Shown here piece by piece: positions 1-7,571 of a DNA stretch of 64,000 nucleotides. Source of the DNA: an uncultured Bacteroidia bacterium (GTDB taxonomy: Bacteria > Bacteroidota > Bacteroidia > Bacteroidales > UBA932); assembly GCA_902789245.1 (NCBI GenBank), contig CADAND010000008.1, positions 1 to 64,000 of the forward strand, in the 5' to 3' direction. Numbering within the stretch: position 1 is the stretch's first letter; each line of letters begins with the position of its first letter. A program made the position numbers and the translations under genes. The notes beneath the pieces are model-generated. The model saw only the letters and a list, made by a program, of their open reading frames with translations. It was not told where the DNA came from and ran no database searches.

Positions 1-84
1 GTCGCCGCAGCCATGATCCGTCTTGCGAAATCCGGCCGCCAGGGCGCTGCGATCATCACCGGCCAGGACATCTTGAAGGCGTAG
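1..84 (+). CDS. C-terminal end of an unrecognised protein (partial)
   Basis: An open frame runs from the window edge to a TAG at 82-84. It encodes 27 residues that end in GQDILKA. Reading frame 1 is open throughout and the codon use is GC-rich like the neighbours, so this is probably the tail of a real gene that begins outside the window. The fragment is too short for me to assign a family. Confidence 0.55.
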   Translation, partial: VAAAMIRLAKSGRQGAAIITGQDILKA

Positions 85-140
85 ACTGCATCCCGGCAGC
101 CCCCCAAGTCCCGCTCCCGGCGAACATAGAGGGGAGGGAT

Positions 141-157
141 TTGGGGACCTTCCCCAA
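141..157 (+). terminator. possible stem-loop after the partial gene
   Basis: TTGGGG and CCCCAA pair across a 5-base loop, 57 bases after the stop codon of the partial gene. Only a short T stretch follows, so a terminator role is weakly supported. Nothing else is seen between 85 and 181. Confidence 0.25.
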
Positions 158-181
158 GGTTTATACGAAGATTTCTGCGTA

Positions 182-213
182 AAACAATAAAGGCCGCTGA
201 ATCAGCGACCTTT
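182..213 (-). terminator. terminator after tRNA-Ala
   Basis: On the minus strand GGTCGCTG pairs with CAGCGGCC across an ATT loop, with one G-U pair. A T-rich tail (TTTATTGTTTT) follows. It starts a few bases after the tRNA 3' end. The plus strand also reads as a hairpin with a short T run, so it may stop transcription from both sides. Confidence 0.7.
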
Positions 214-215
214 TG

Positions 216-288
216 TGGAGCATAGGAGAATCGAACTCCTGACCTTTTGAATGCCATTCAAACGCTCTACCAACTGAGCTAATACCCC
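216..288 (-). tRNA. tRNA-Ala (anticodon GGC)
   Basis: The reverse strand folds into a complete 73-nt cloverleaf. The acceptor arm is GGGGTAT paired with ATGCTCC, with G-U pairs. The D arm is GCTC/GAGC. The anticodon arm is TTTGA/TCAAA with loop ATGGCAT, giving anticodon GGC, which reads GCC (Ala). The T arm is AGGAG/CTCCT with TTCGATT. The discriminator base is A and the 3' CCA is not encoded. The usual Bacteroidota -7 box lies 12 nt upstream. Confidence 0.95.
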
Positions 289-300
289 GTTTGTGGAATG

Positions 301-308
301 CAAAGGTA
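301..308 (-). promoter_or_regulatory. -7 promoter box of tRNA-Ala
   Basis: The minus strand reads TACCTTTG, an exact TAnnTTTG match, 12 nt before the mature tRNA 5' end. Confidence 0.6.
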
Positions 309-354
309 CTACTTTTTTTCGAACCTGCAAGTGATTTTCCAAGAAAATTGGCTG

Positions 355-362
355 TATCTTTG
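355..362 (+). promoter_or_regulatory. -7 promoter box of the HAD phosphatase gene
   Basis: TATCTTTG matches TAnnTTTG. It ends only 4 nt before the ATG at 367, so transcription should begin at or next to the start codon. This is the reason for rejecting the more upstream in-frame start at 298. Confidence 0.7.
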
Positions 363-366
363 CGCC

Positions 367-1023
367 ATGAAATACAAGCTGGTCATTTTTGATCTCGACG
401 GCACCCTAGTCGATACAATCGCGGACCTGGGAGCGGCGGCGAATGCGGCCCTGGCCGCGAAGGGCCTGCCGCAGCATGAGCCGGGCGCTTTCCGGGGTAT
501 GGTCGGGCACGGTGTGCGGAACCTGATGAAGCAGGCCATGCCGGAAGCGATGCGTGCGGACGAGCAGGCGCTGGACGCGCTGCTGGATGTTTTCCTGAAA
601 TATTATATCGAGCACATCGATGAGCGCTCGCGTCCCTATCCGGGGATCCGGGAGCTGCTCCAGGAGCTGCAGGCCGCCGGCGTGGAGCTGGCCGTCGCAT
701 CCAATAAGTTCCAGGCCGGGGCGGAGAAGCTGGTCGGCCGGATGTTCCCGGAGATTCCGTTCGCCGCCGTCCTCGGCGGCCGGCCGGGCGTGCCGCTCAA
801 GCCGGACCCGTCCATCGTGGCGGAGATCCGCTCGCGCGCGGGCGTCTCCCTTCGGGAAACGGTGATGGTGGGCGATTCCGCTACGGACATCGCCACCGCC
901 GCGGGCGCGGAAGTGGACTGCGTGGCGGTCAGCTGGGGCTTCCGTACACGGGAGCAGCTCGGCGACGCGCCGCGCATCGTCGATACGGCGCAGGAGCTGC
1001 GCGCCATTCTGTTTGGGGAATAA
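367..1023 (+). CDS. HAD-superfamily phosphatase, phosphoglycolate phosphatase-like
   Basis: This is a 218-residue cytoplasmic haloacid dehalogenase-family hydrolase that should remove phosphate from a small phosphorylated metabolite. Motif I is FDLDGTLVDT near residues 8-17 and contains the nucleophile and acid/base aspartates (D9 and D11 of DxD). The motif II region is VASNKF. The motif III lysine lies in PLKPDPS, and motif IV is MVGDSATDI. An alpha-helical cap lies between motifs I and II, as in phosphoglycolate phosphatase (Gph) and pyrophosphatase PpaX. The exact substrate cannot be read from the sequence. The start at 367 is chosen because of the promoter box directly upstream. It is a single-gene unit followed by another gene with its own identical promoter arrangement. 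Confidence 0.88.
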   Translation: MKYKLVIFDLDGTLVDTIADLGAAANAALAAKGLPQHEPGAFRGMVGHGVRNLMKQAMPEAMRADEQALDALLDVFLKYYIEHIDERSRPYPGIRELLQELQAAGVELAVASNKFQAGAEKLVGRMFPEIPFAAVLGGRPGVPLKPDPSIVAEIRSRAGVSLRETVMVGDSATDIATAAGAEVDCVAVSWGFRTREQLGDAPRIVDTAQELRAILFGE

Positions 1024-1059
1024 TCACAAATGGGGATTGCCGGCAGCGGCAATCCTTGC

Positions 1060-1067
1060 TATCTTTG
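1060..1067 (+). promoter_or_regulatory. -7 promoter box of the FMN-binding lipoprotein gene
   Basis: TATCTTTG again ends exactly 4 nt before the ATG at 1072. The layout is the same as at the HAD gene and predicts a leaderless or near-leaderless message. Confidence 0.7.
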
Positions 1068-1071
1068 CGTC

Positions 1072-1455
1072 ATGAAAAGAATCATTGTACTGCTGGGCTG
1101 CGCGCTGATCTGTGTGGGAGTCGCAGCCGCCTGCAAAGGGCCGAAATTGAAAACCGTCGTCATCAATACTGAGAAACTGGGCAAAGAGGTGCTCGGCTAT
1201 GCCGGCCCGACGCCCGTGGAAATCACCGTCACCGACGGCAAGGTCGCGAAGATCGAGGCCCTGCCGAACGTCGAGTCGCCCGGCTTCTTCCAGCGGGTGA
1301 AGGAGAGCCCGATCTTTACGGCCCTCATCGGCAAGACCGTCAAAGAAGCCTCCGAAGTGAAGTTGGACGCCGTGAGCGGTGCCACATTCTCTTCGAAGGC
1401 TGTCATTGAGAATATTCGCCTGGGGCTGCAGGAAGCAGCCAAAAAGGCGAGGTAG
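1072..1455 (+). CDS. small FMN-binding domain lipoprotein
   Basis: This 127-residue protein consists of a lipoprotein-type signal (lipobox around AAAC, Cys about residue 22) and one FMN_bind domain. That domain is also found in RnfG, NqrC and extracytosolic flavoprotein electron carriers. The signature DAVSGATFSS holds the threonine that the ApbE flavin transferase modifies with FMN in characterised relatives. The protein is therefore probably an envelope-anchored electron carrier carrying covalent FMN. No partner reductase or apbE gene lies next to it. The start at 1072 is favoured by the promoter and the signal peptide. The upstream in-frame start at 1030 would put 14 extra residues before the signal. 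Confidence 0.8.
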   Translation: MKRIIVLLGCALICVGVAAACKGPKLKTVVINTEKLGKEVLGYAGPTPVEITVTDGKVAKIEALPNVESPGFFQRVKESPIFTALIGKTVKEASEVKLDAVSGATFSSKAVIENIRLGLQEAAKKAR

Positions 1456-1462
1456 GCTTGCT

Positions 1463-1547
1463 GCGCGTTGGCGTTGTGGAGGGCGGAGCGGAAATTGGTT
1501 TTTCGAGCAACTGCACGAAAAATAATTTCCGGCCGCCCGCGAGGGGG
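1463..1547 (+). repeat. dispersed palindromic repeat A, copy 1
   Basis: This element of about 85 bp recurs at 29178-29244 and 35342-35424, both inverted relative to this copy. The core TTTTTCG (1499-1505) pairs with CGAAAAA (1516-1522). Flanking arms GCGGAAATT and AATTTCCGGC extend the inverted repeat. Copies 1 and 3 also share the outer segment GCGCGTTGGCGTTGTGGAGG. It fills the gap between two convergent genes, starting 7 nt after the FMN-binding gene. Confidence 0.8.
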
Positions 1548-1560
1548 CGAGCCGGCGAGG

Positions 1561-2355
1561 CTATTTATTGTTCCTGGTGAACAGGAACACCGTCAGGGGC
1601 AGCGCGATGATGGCCATCGTGGCGCTGACCGGCAGGTAGATTCCGAAGTTCACGTATTCCACCACGAAATAGGTGATCAGCAGCAGCCCGACTCCCATCG
1701 CGCTGGAGAGCAGGTAGTGCTTGCGGATGTCCGTGCTCTTGCACATGATGCGGCTGAGGTTCGGCACGCCCAGGGAAATGAATCCGATGGTGCCGCAGAT
1801 GCTCACGGCCGAGGTCACGAGGAACATGATCATCGTCAGGGCGACCGCCTTGCGCCACGCCGGCAGCTCGATCTCGCCGTTGAAATGGCGCGTCAGGTCG
1901 CGGTGCGAGCCGATCGCGGCGGCGAGGCCGACGCCGAACAGCGCCAGCGAGAAGAGGATGTCGCCGGTGGTGACGCCTTCCAGGTGGAAGTTGGCCGCGC
2001 CCCAGAGGTAGTACTGCTTGAGCAGGTCGCCCGTGGGGGCGTTCGTGACCACGATGGTGCCGAGCGAGCCGATGAAGGTGCCGAAGATGATGCCGAAGGT
2101 GATCAGGTTCTGCGTGGAGACCTTCAGGGTCACGAAGAAGCAGATGATGGTGCAAATCAGCGTGCAGACGAATGAGCCGACGGTGAGCGAGCACCAGCCC
2201 GACATCGTGGCGGCCGCGGCGCCCAGACAGGCGGCGCTGCCCAGCCCGAGGGAATAGACGTCCCCGAGCTGGTTGCGCCACAAATATTGCATCTGGATGC
2301 CTCCAACCGGGAGCGCGATCCCGGACAGCAGGACGTAGAGCAGACTCAGCAGCAT
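1561..2355 (-). CDS. short FecCD/BtuC-family ABC transporter permease
   Basis: This 264-residue, very hydrophobic protein resembles the permease subunits of B12 and siderophore importers. The segment GTIGFISLGVPNLSRIM matches the family motif near GPIGFVGLxxPHxxR. The early QYLWRNQLGDVYSLGLGSAA matches the QxxxRNPLADPxLLGxSSGA motif. Family members usually have about 330 residues and ten membrane helices. This one starts almost at the RNPLA-type motif and so lacks the first helix or so. Its ATG lies 4 nt after the stop of the TonB receptor gene, so the two are likely translated together under the cobalamin riboswitch. A B12 role follows from that context. No ATPase or binding-protein gene is next to it. 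Confidence 0.78.
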   Translation of the reverse strand: MLLSLLYVLLSGIALPVGGIQMQYLWRNQLGDVYSLGLGSAACLGAAAATMSGWCSLTVGSFVCTLICTIICFFVTLKVSTQNLITFGIIFGTFIGSLGTIVVTNAPTGDLLKQYYLWGAANFHLEGVTTGDILFSLALFGVGLAAAIGSHRDLTRHFNGEIELPAWRKAVALTMIMFLVTSAVSICGTIGFISLGVPNLSRIMCKSTDIRKHYLLSSAMGVGLLLITYFVVEYVNFGIYLPVSATMAIIALPLTVFLFTRNNK

Positions 2356-2359
2356 AGAA

Positions 2360-4156
2360 CTAGAACTTGAAGGTGAATCCGCCGAGGAAGGAGCGGCCCG
2401 GCATCGGGTAGTCGCGCACCAGTTCGTAGCGGCAGTTCAGCAGGTCGCGGGCCGTGACGTTCAGCGAAAGCACGCCGACGTTGCCGAGCTTGAAATCCTT
2501 GCTCAGCGTGAGGTCGAGCGTGTTCCAGTTCGGCATTTCGCCGGAGGCGTCGAAGCGGCCGCCGCGCCAGTTCCAGACGGCGTCGAGGCGCCAGCCGGCG
2601 ATGGCGGCGTCCGCGGCGAGCACGACGGTGTTCTTGGCCACGTACGGGATCTGCTGGTCGAAGGTGTAGCTGTCCGGGGTCTTGTCGAGCGCGGACTGGC
2701 GGGCGTAGCGGGCGGAGAAGCCGCCGGCAAAGCGGCCGTCGTCATAGCGCAGGCTCAGGGCCGCGTCGATGCCCTTGGCCTCGACCTTGCCGACGTTGTA
2801 CGGCAGCCAGACGTAGGGATCGTCGGCCGACGGCGCGGAGATGATCTTGTTCTGCAGGGAGTTGTAGAAGCCGTCCACCTTGATGCCGAGCGTCCAGTTC
2901 TCGCACAGGCCGCGGTGGAAATCGATGCCCACGTCGGCGAGCCAGGCGTCCTCGGGCTTGAGGTTCGGGTTGCCGTAGCCGGGGTAGTAGAGTTCGTTGA
3001 AGGTCGGGGCGCGGAAGGCGCGGCGGCCGAAGGCGACGAGGTCAAAGCCCTCGAAGATGGTGAAGCGCAGGTCCAGGGAAGGGGAGACGCTGTTCAACGC
3101 TTTCTGCCCCTTGTCGAAGGTGCCGCGGTACTCCACGGCGAGGTCGGCGCTGAACCAGCCCAGGCGGATGGCTGTGGCGAGGGCCGCGATGGCGGCCGTG
3201 CGGGCGGCGTTGTAGCCGGTGGACTTCAGGGAGCCGCGCTCGATGTCGGTGGCCAGCGACACGCCCCACCAGTCCGTCAGGCGGAAGCTGTGGGAGGCGT
3301 TCAGCTGGAAGTCGTTGAAGTTGTAGTCGCTGTCGCCCCATTCGCTCTTGTAGAAGAGGTCGTCCCAGGCAGCTTTGGCGCTGAGGTTCAGGGTGTACAG
3401 GTCGGAGAAAGCCTTGCGGAAGGCGCCCTGCAGGAAGAAATTCTTATCCTGCTGGCGGTCGGCGGACGGCCAGCTCAGGGAGCCGGGCGTGCCGCGGTCG
3501 GAGGCGTTGTAGTAGGCCTTGGCGTGCCAGTCGCCGCCGTCGAGGACGCCGAAGACGTCGGCGCCGGCGCGGAGCTGCTTGAGGTCATTGCCCGCGCGGC
3601 GCTCGTTGTTCGCACCGTAAGGGAAATCGCCCTTGGTGATGACGCCGGCGACGTGGGCGCTGACGCTCACGCGCTCGGAGGCTTTGATGTCAAAGCGGGC
3701 GGAGGGCATCCAGGTGCCGAAAGAACCGGCCTGGAGGCCGACCTGGCCGCCGAAGTTACGGTCGCCGAAGACCGGCTTTGCCGTGCGGAAGGACAGGCTG
3801 TTCTGTGCGTAGTCCACCACGGCGCTGCCCAGAGTCTCCATCGGCAGCATGCCGAGATCGTTCTGGCCGCTCTGGAAATTGCTGACGCGCACACCGTCCA
3901 GGTAGATGTCGGTGTGGGCGGTGCCGAGGCCGCGCAGGCTCACGCCCTTCAGGCCGGCGAGTCCGCCGTAGTCGCTGATGCCCAGCCCGGGCACGCGCAG
4001 GAGCGCTTCCGTGGCGGTGGTGTAATGCTTAAAGGAAACGGTGTCCGTCCGGGACACCACGACGCCCTTGTCGGCCACGATGGTGACGGCCTGCAGGGTG
4101 TCCGGCGTTTCTGCTACCAGCAGACCCGCCGCAAACAAAAGGGAAGATAAGAACAT
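2360..4156 (-). CDS. btuB: TonB-dependent cobalamin receptor, BtuB-like
   Basis: This 598-residue outer-membrane receptor has a short signal peptide ending near VAET and a TonB-box-like segment near DTLQAVTIVAD. A plug domain (about residues 30-130, with VPGLGISDYGGLAGLKGVSLRGLGTAHTDIYLDGVRV-type features) is followed by a 22-strand type barrel. It ends in an aromatic residue (final FKF), as barrel proteins do. The size is normal for BtuB (about 600). The assignment to vitamin B12 rests on the cobalamin riboswitch in its leader. Expression should fall when cobalamin is abundant. The downstream permease gene is 4 nt away. Most of the reverse strand is open only because of GC-rich codon use. 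Confidence 0.88.
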   Translation of the reverse strand: MFLSSLLFAAGLLVAETPDTLQAVTIVADKGVVVSRTDTVSFKHYTTATEALLRVPGLGISDYGGLAGLKGVSLRGLGTAHTDIYLDGVRVSNFQSGQNDLGMLPMETLGSAVVDYAQNSLSFRTAKPVFGDRNFGGQVGLQAGSFGTWMPSARFDIKASERVSVSAHVAGVITKGDFPYGANNERRAGNDLKQLRAGADVFGVLDGGDWHAKAYYNASDRGTPGSLSWPSADRQQDKNFFLQGAFRKAFSDLYTLNLSAKAAWDDLFYKSEWGDSDYNFNDFQLNASHSFRLTDWWGVSLATDIERGSLKSTGYNAARTAAIAALATAIRLGWFSADLAVEYRGTFDKGQKALNSVSPSLDLRFTIFEGFDLVAFGRRAFRAPTFNELYYPGYGNPNLKPEDAWLADVGIDFHRGLCENWTLGIKVDGFYNSLQNKIISAPSADDPYVWLPYNVGKVEAKGIDAALSLRYDDGRFAGGFSARYARQSALDKTPDSYTFDQQIPYVAKNTVVLAADAAIAGWRLDAVWNWRGGRFDASGEMPNWNTLDLTLSKDFKLGNVGVLSLNVTARDLLNCRYELVRDYPMPGRSFLGGFTFKF

Positions 4157-4197
4157 TTTTATACGTCGCTAGGGCGGCCTGACCCCGGGCCTCCGGT

Positions 4198-4312
4198 ATC
4201 AACTTTGTTCGTGGCAGGTATTCGGACTCGATGGAAATCTTACCGTTGCGGGCACAGCTCCGGGCTTTCACCGGATTCCCCTTTACGGTTGCAAAGCAAC
4301 ACACCACAAACT
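4198..4312 (-). promoter_or_regulatory. cobalamin riboswitch controlling btuB
   Basis: The minus strand carries the conserved cobalamin aptamer elements in order. First comes TTGCAACCGTAAAGGGGAA, then TCCGGTGAAAGCCCGGAGC. Next is the B12-box-like TGTGCCCGCAACGG, then GAGTCCGAATACCTGCC. The aptamer is followed by about 40 nt with a GC-rich segment that could form the expression platform, and then the btuB ATG. In such RNAs bound cobalamin lowers expression of the downstream genes. Confidence 0.93.
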
Positions 4313-4318
4313 TCGGCG

Positions 4319-4326
4319 CAAAGATA
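4319..4326 (-). promoter_or_regulatory. -7 promoter box of the btuB riboswitch transcript
   Basis: TATCTTTG on the minus strand lies directly before the riboswitch, placing the transcript start near 4312. Confidence 0.65.
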
Positions 4327-4383
4327 GCGCTTCCGCGCCAGCTTTGCAAAAAATGGCAGCGGATTGTAGCGGCCGCGCCAAAT

Positions 4384-4446
4384 TTGCCCTTGACAGGCAA
4401 ACTGTAATGCTTTCGCAAAATGCCTGTCATGGGCAATCCGGCGCCT
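4384..4446 (-). repeat. 16-bp inverted repeat after the GH3 gene
   Basis: TTGCCCTTGACAGGCA (4384-4399) and TGCCTGTCATGGGCAA (4431-4446) are complementary at 15 of 16 positions, with a 31-nt spacer. It starts 29 nt after the GH3 stop codon, at the end of an eight-gene leftward operon, so it may stabilise or end that transcript. No clear T tract follows, so it is not a classical terminator. Confidence 0.5.
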
Positions 4447-4474
4447 GCCGTCGGGAGGGGTTCTGCAGATCGAA

Positions 4475-6655
4475 CTACAATTTGAAGCTGACGCTGCGGA
4501 GAACGGCGCCCAGTTCTTCGGAGCGCGGCGTGGGAGCGGCCGTCCCTGCCGTGATCGTGTACGATCCCTTCTGCAGCCTGGCGCTGCCGTCCTGCTGGAA
4601 TTCCTTCATCTGTTCCGGCATGACGGTAAAGTGTACCGTGCGGCTTTCACCCGGCTGGAGGGTGATCCGTTCGAAGGCGACGAGCTGGCTGCGCGGCGCG
4701 CCGGCCAGGGCGTTGGGCGTCGATACGTAGAGCTGGACCGTCTCCGTGCGCGCCACTGTACCGGTATTGGAGACCGGAACCTCTACTTCGACGGGCTGGC
4801 CGAGTTTGGGCTTCCGGGTCAAGAGGGACAATTCGCCATACTCGCAGCTGCCGTAGGACAGACCGTAGCCGAAAGGATACATCGTATTGTCTGTCATATA
4901 CTTATAAGTGCGCCCCTGCATCGTGTAATCGTCGAAAGCAGGGAGCAGGTCGGAGGAAACGGGGAAGGTGATCGGCAGCCTGCCGCTGAAATTCTTCTCC
5001 CCGAAGAGCAGCTCGGCCAGCGCGTCGCCGCCCTCTTGCCCGGGGTACCAGGCCATGATCACGGCATCCGCTCCGGCTGCAATCTCCTGCAGGTTGATGG
5101 GGCTGCCGCCGGTGATGACGACGATCAGGTGGTTGTTCGGCGTGCGCATTTGCACGACGTTCCGGAAGAACGCGAGCTGGTTTTCCGGAAGGTCTATGCT
5201 CAGGCGGTCCCCGATGCTCGGAGAGCTGATCGCATCGCTTTCTTCGCCTTCGGTCGTCCCGTTGTTCCCCATGAACATGATGGTGTAGTCGGCCTGTGCC
5301 GCCTGTGCGGTTGCAAAGTTTCCTGGATTCACGTCCCGTGTCGGAACGATGGTGTACGCGGGTTTATAGTTGACGTTGGTACCGTCGCTCACGTGGCTGA
5401 CGATCCCCTGCAGATAGGTGCTGTAGTGGTCGGAGATGCCATAATAGTTGCCCATCATGGAGTAAGTGTCGGTGGCGGCCGTTCCGGTTACGTAAACGTT
5501 CTGGATGTCCTTGCGGAGCGGCAGCAGGTCGTGGTCGTTCTTGAGCAGGACCATGGACTCCACGGCTGCCTGGCGTGCCACCGCGTAGTGTTCGGGGCTG
5601 CCGACGACGGAAGCGGGAATCCCGTAGTAGGGGCAGTCCGGGTCGTCGTAGAGGATGCCCAGCCGGAGCTGGGTCATCAGCAGCGGTTCGAGGGCCCGGT
5701 CGATATCGGCCTCCGTGATGAGCCCGCGGTCAATGGCGCTCTTCAGCGCGTGGAAGGAATTGCCGCACTCCAGGTTAAGTCCCGCTTTGATCGCTATGGC
5801 GCTGGCCTGGGCTGCGTCTTCGGCGATGCGGTGGCCGCCGTAGATATCATCGATAGCTCCGCAGTCCGAGACCACGTGGCCGTCGAAACCCCATTCGTCC
5901 CGGAGCAGATCCGTCAGCAGGAACTTGCTGCCGGAGGCGCTCTCGCCATATACGCGGTTGTAGGCCCCCATTACGATCTCCACGTCCGCTTCCCTGACCA
6001 GTTTCTCGAAAGCCGGAAGGTAAGTCTCGTAGAGATCTTTACGGGAAGGGACCGCGTTGTAGCTGTGCCGGACGGATTCCGGGCCCGAGTGGACGGCAAA
6101 GTGCTTCGCGCATGCGGCCGCCTTCAGGTAGAATGGATCCTCTCCCTGGATACCCTTGACGTAAGCCGCCCCGAGCGTTCCCGTGAGGAAAGGATCCTCC
6201 CCGTAGGTTTCCATGCCGCGTCCCCATCTGGGATCGCGGAATATGTTCACGTTTGGAGCCCAGAATGTCAGGCCTGTGAAGCGGCTGTAGTTGCCTGCCT
6301 CGCGGGATTTCTCGAATTTGGCGCGGCCTTCATCGGAGACGATGTCTCCAATCTTCCTGACGAGTTCCGGATCGAAGGTAGCCCCCAGGCCGATGGGCTC
6401 CGGAAAGACGGTGGCACGGCCGTTACGGGCCACTCCGTGCAGGGCTTCGTTCCACCAGTCGTAGGGCTTGATGCCCAGCCGTTTCACGCCGGGGGTGCTG
6501 TTCATCATCATGCTGATCTTCTCGCCCAAAGTCATCTGCGAGATAATCCCGGCCGCCTTGCGGTGCATGGCGGCCTCTTTCGACTCCTGCGCAAAAGCTC
6601 CCGCCGAGAGGAGCAGCCCTGCTGTCAGAGACAGGAACAAGATTCTGGTATTCAT
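4475..6655 (-). CDS. secreted GH3 glycoside hydrolase, beta-xylosidase-like
   Basis: This 726-residue protein has a signal peptide (cleavage after AFA, about residue 22), the GH3 TIM-barrel, the alpha/beta sandwich domain and a C-terminal fibronectin-like domain. The catalytic nucleophile is D264 in VVSDCGAIDD. A Cys after the nucleophile (SDC rather than SDW) is common in the xylosidase branch. The acid/base glutamate is expected in the NGTTEGEESD stretch of the second domain. KHF and the NRVYGE-type segments are also present. It should release xylose or another beta-linked sugar from xylo-oligosaccharides in the periplasm. Its ATG lies one base after the stop of the upstream dehydrogenase gene, so it is the last gene of the operon headed by the hybrid regulator. 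The start at 6655 is chosen because it begins the signal peptide. Confidence 0.9.
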   Translation of the reverse strand: MNTRILFLSLTAGLLLSAGAFAQESKEAAMHRKAAGIISQMTLGEKISMMMNSTPGVKRLGIKPYDWWNEALHGVARNGRATVFPEPIGLGATFDPELVRKIGDIVSDEGRAKFEKSREAGNYSRFTGLTFWAPNVNIFRDPRWGRGMETYGEDPFLTGTLGAAYVKGIQGEDPFYLKAAACAKHFAVHSGPESVRHSYNAVPSRKDLYETYLPAFEKLVREADVEIVMGAYNRVYGESASGSKFLLTDLLRDEWGFDGHVVSDCGAIDDIYGGHRIAEDAAQASAIAIKAGLNLECGNSFHALKSAIDRGLITEADIDRALEPLLMTQLRLGILYDDPDCPYYGIPASVVGSPEHYAVARQAAVESMVLLKNDHDLLPLRKDIQNVYVTGTAATDTYSMMGNYYGISDHYSTYLQGIVSHVSDGTNVNYKPAYTIVPTRDVNPGNFATAQAAQADYTIMFMGNNGTTEGEESDAISSPSIGDRLSIDLPENQLAFFRNVVQMRTPNNHLIVVITGGSPINLQEIAAGADAVIMAWYPGQEGGDALAELLFGEKNFSGRLPITFPVSSDLLPAFDDYTMQGRTYKYMTDNTMYPFGYGLSYGSCEYGELSLLTRKPKLGQPVEVEVPVSNTGTVARTETVQLYVSTPNALAGAPRSQLVAFERITLQPGESRTVHFTVMPEQMKEFQQDGSARLQKGSYTITAGTAAPTPRSEELGAVLRSVSFKL

Positions 6656-6656
6656 A

Positions 6657-7562
6657 TCATTTGCGGCGTTTGACCGTAACGTTGGCGAGCTTCTCCCAGT
6701 ATTGGATGACGCCGCAGTGGTCGTCATTCACGTGCCCGTCGCACTTGCAGGCCTTGAAGGCTTCCAGCACTTGGGTGGTGAGGGGGATGGGCGCGTCGAT
6801 GGCAAGGGCGGCGTCGCGGACGTTCAACAGGTCCTTGGTGTGCATCCAAATGGGTCCGCCGGGTTTGAAATTCCGATCGAGAATACGGTCCATCTTTGCA
6901 TCCAGTACCGTACTGCCGGCCAGACCGCCCCGGATGGCCTGGTAAACCTTTTCCGGATCGACGCCGGCCTTCTCGGCGAATACCATCGCTTCGGCGACGG
7001 CCGAAAGATGGAGGGCCACCATGATCTGGTTGGCCAGCTTACAGGTGTTGCCGCTGCCAATCTCCCCGACCAGCGTGACAGCTTCACCCATGGCATGCAG
7101 AATGTCCTTGACAGACTCGAATACCTCCTGCTTGCCTCCGACCATGATCGACATCGTGCCATCGATGGCCTTGGGCTCTCCGCCGCTCACGGGCGCGTCC
7201 AGCATCTCGACGCCTTTCTCGGCCATGATGCCGTAGAGCTTTTTGGAGACGACAGGGGAGATGGAACTCATGTCGATATAGACGGAGCCCGGGCGAATCC
7301 CCTCCAGGACGCCGTTCGGACCGCAAACGACGCTCTCCACGTGGGGTGAGTTCGGGAGCATCGTGATAATGATGTCGCAGCGCTTGGCAAGGGCCGCGGG
7401 TGTTTCAGCCGCCTGGGCACCGAGTGCCACCAACTCTAGCACGGGTTCGGTCTTGATGTCGAACACGGTGAGCTGAAATCCGTTTTTGATGATGTTTTTG
7501 GCCATCGGCTTGCCCATGACGCCCAGCCCGATGAGACCTATTTGTTTTGTTTTATTGTCCAT
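6657..7562 (-). CDS. beta-hydroxyacid dehydrogenase (GarR/HIBADH family)
   Basis: This 301-residue NAD(P)-dependent enzyme belongs to the family of tartronate semialdehyde reductase, 3-hydroxyisobutyrate dehydrogenase and L-threonate dehydrogenase. The N-terminal Rossmann motif is GLIGLGVMGKPMAKN. The substrate-binding signature is DAPVSGGEPKAIDGT. The catalytic lysine lies in GNTCKLANQ. The family oxidises or reduces a hydroxyl on a short hydroxy acid, but the substrate here is unknown. It sits in an operon with a GntP permease, DhaK/DhaL kinases and an RpiB-like isomerase, so a sugar-acid substrate such as a tetronate is likely (inference). The next gene upstream ends 9 nt away, and the GH3 gene follows after one base. 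Confidence 0.88.
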   Translation of the reverse strand: MDNKTKQIGLIGLGVMGKPMAKNIIKNGFQLTVFDIKTEPVLELVALGAQAAETPAALAKRCDIIITMLPNSPHVESVVCGPNGVLEGIRPGSVYIDMSSISPVVSKKLYGIMAEKGVEMLDAPVSGGEPKAIDGTMSIMVGGKQEVFESVKDILHAMGEAVTLVGEIGSGNTCKLANQIMVALHLSAVAEAMVFAEKAGVDPEKVYQAIRGGLAGSTVLDAKMDRILDRNFKPGGPIWMHTKDLLNVRDAALAIDAPIPLTTQVLEAFKACKCDGHVNDDHCGVIQYWEKLANVTVKRRK

Positions 7563-7571
7563 GTCGATTCA

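Noticed and set aside
1468-2175. Plus-strand open frame starting in repeat A and running antisense through the permease
   Set aside because: The first part is the repeat, which gives the same short peptide at three loci. The rest is antisense to a membrane protein and is highly charged and repetitive.
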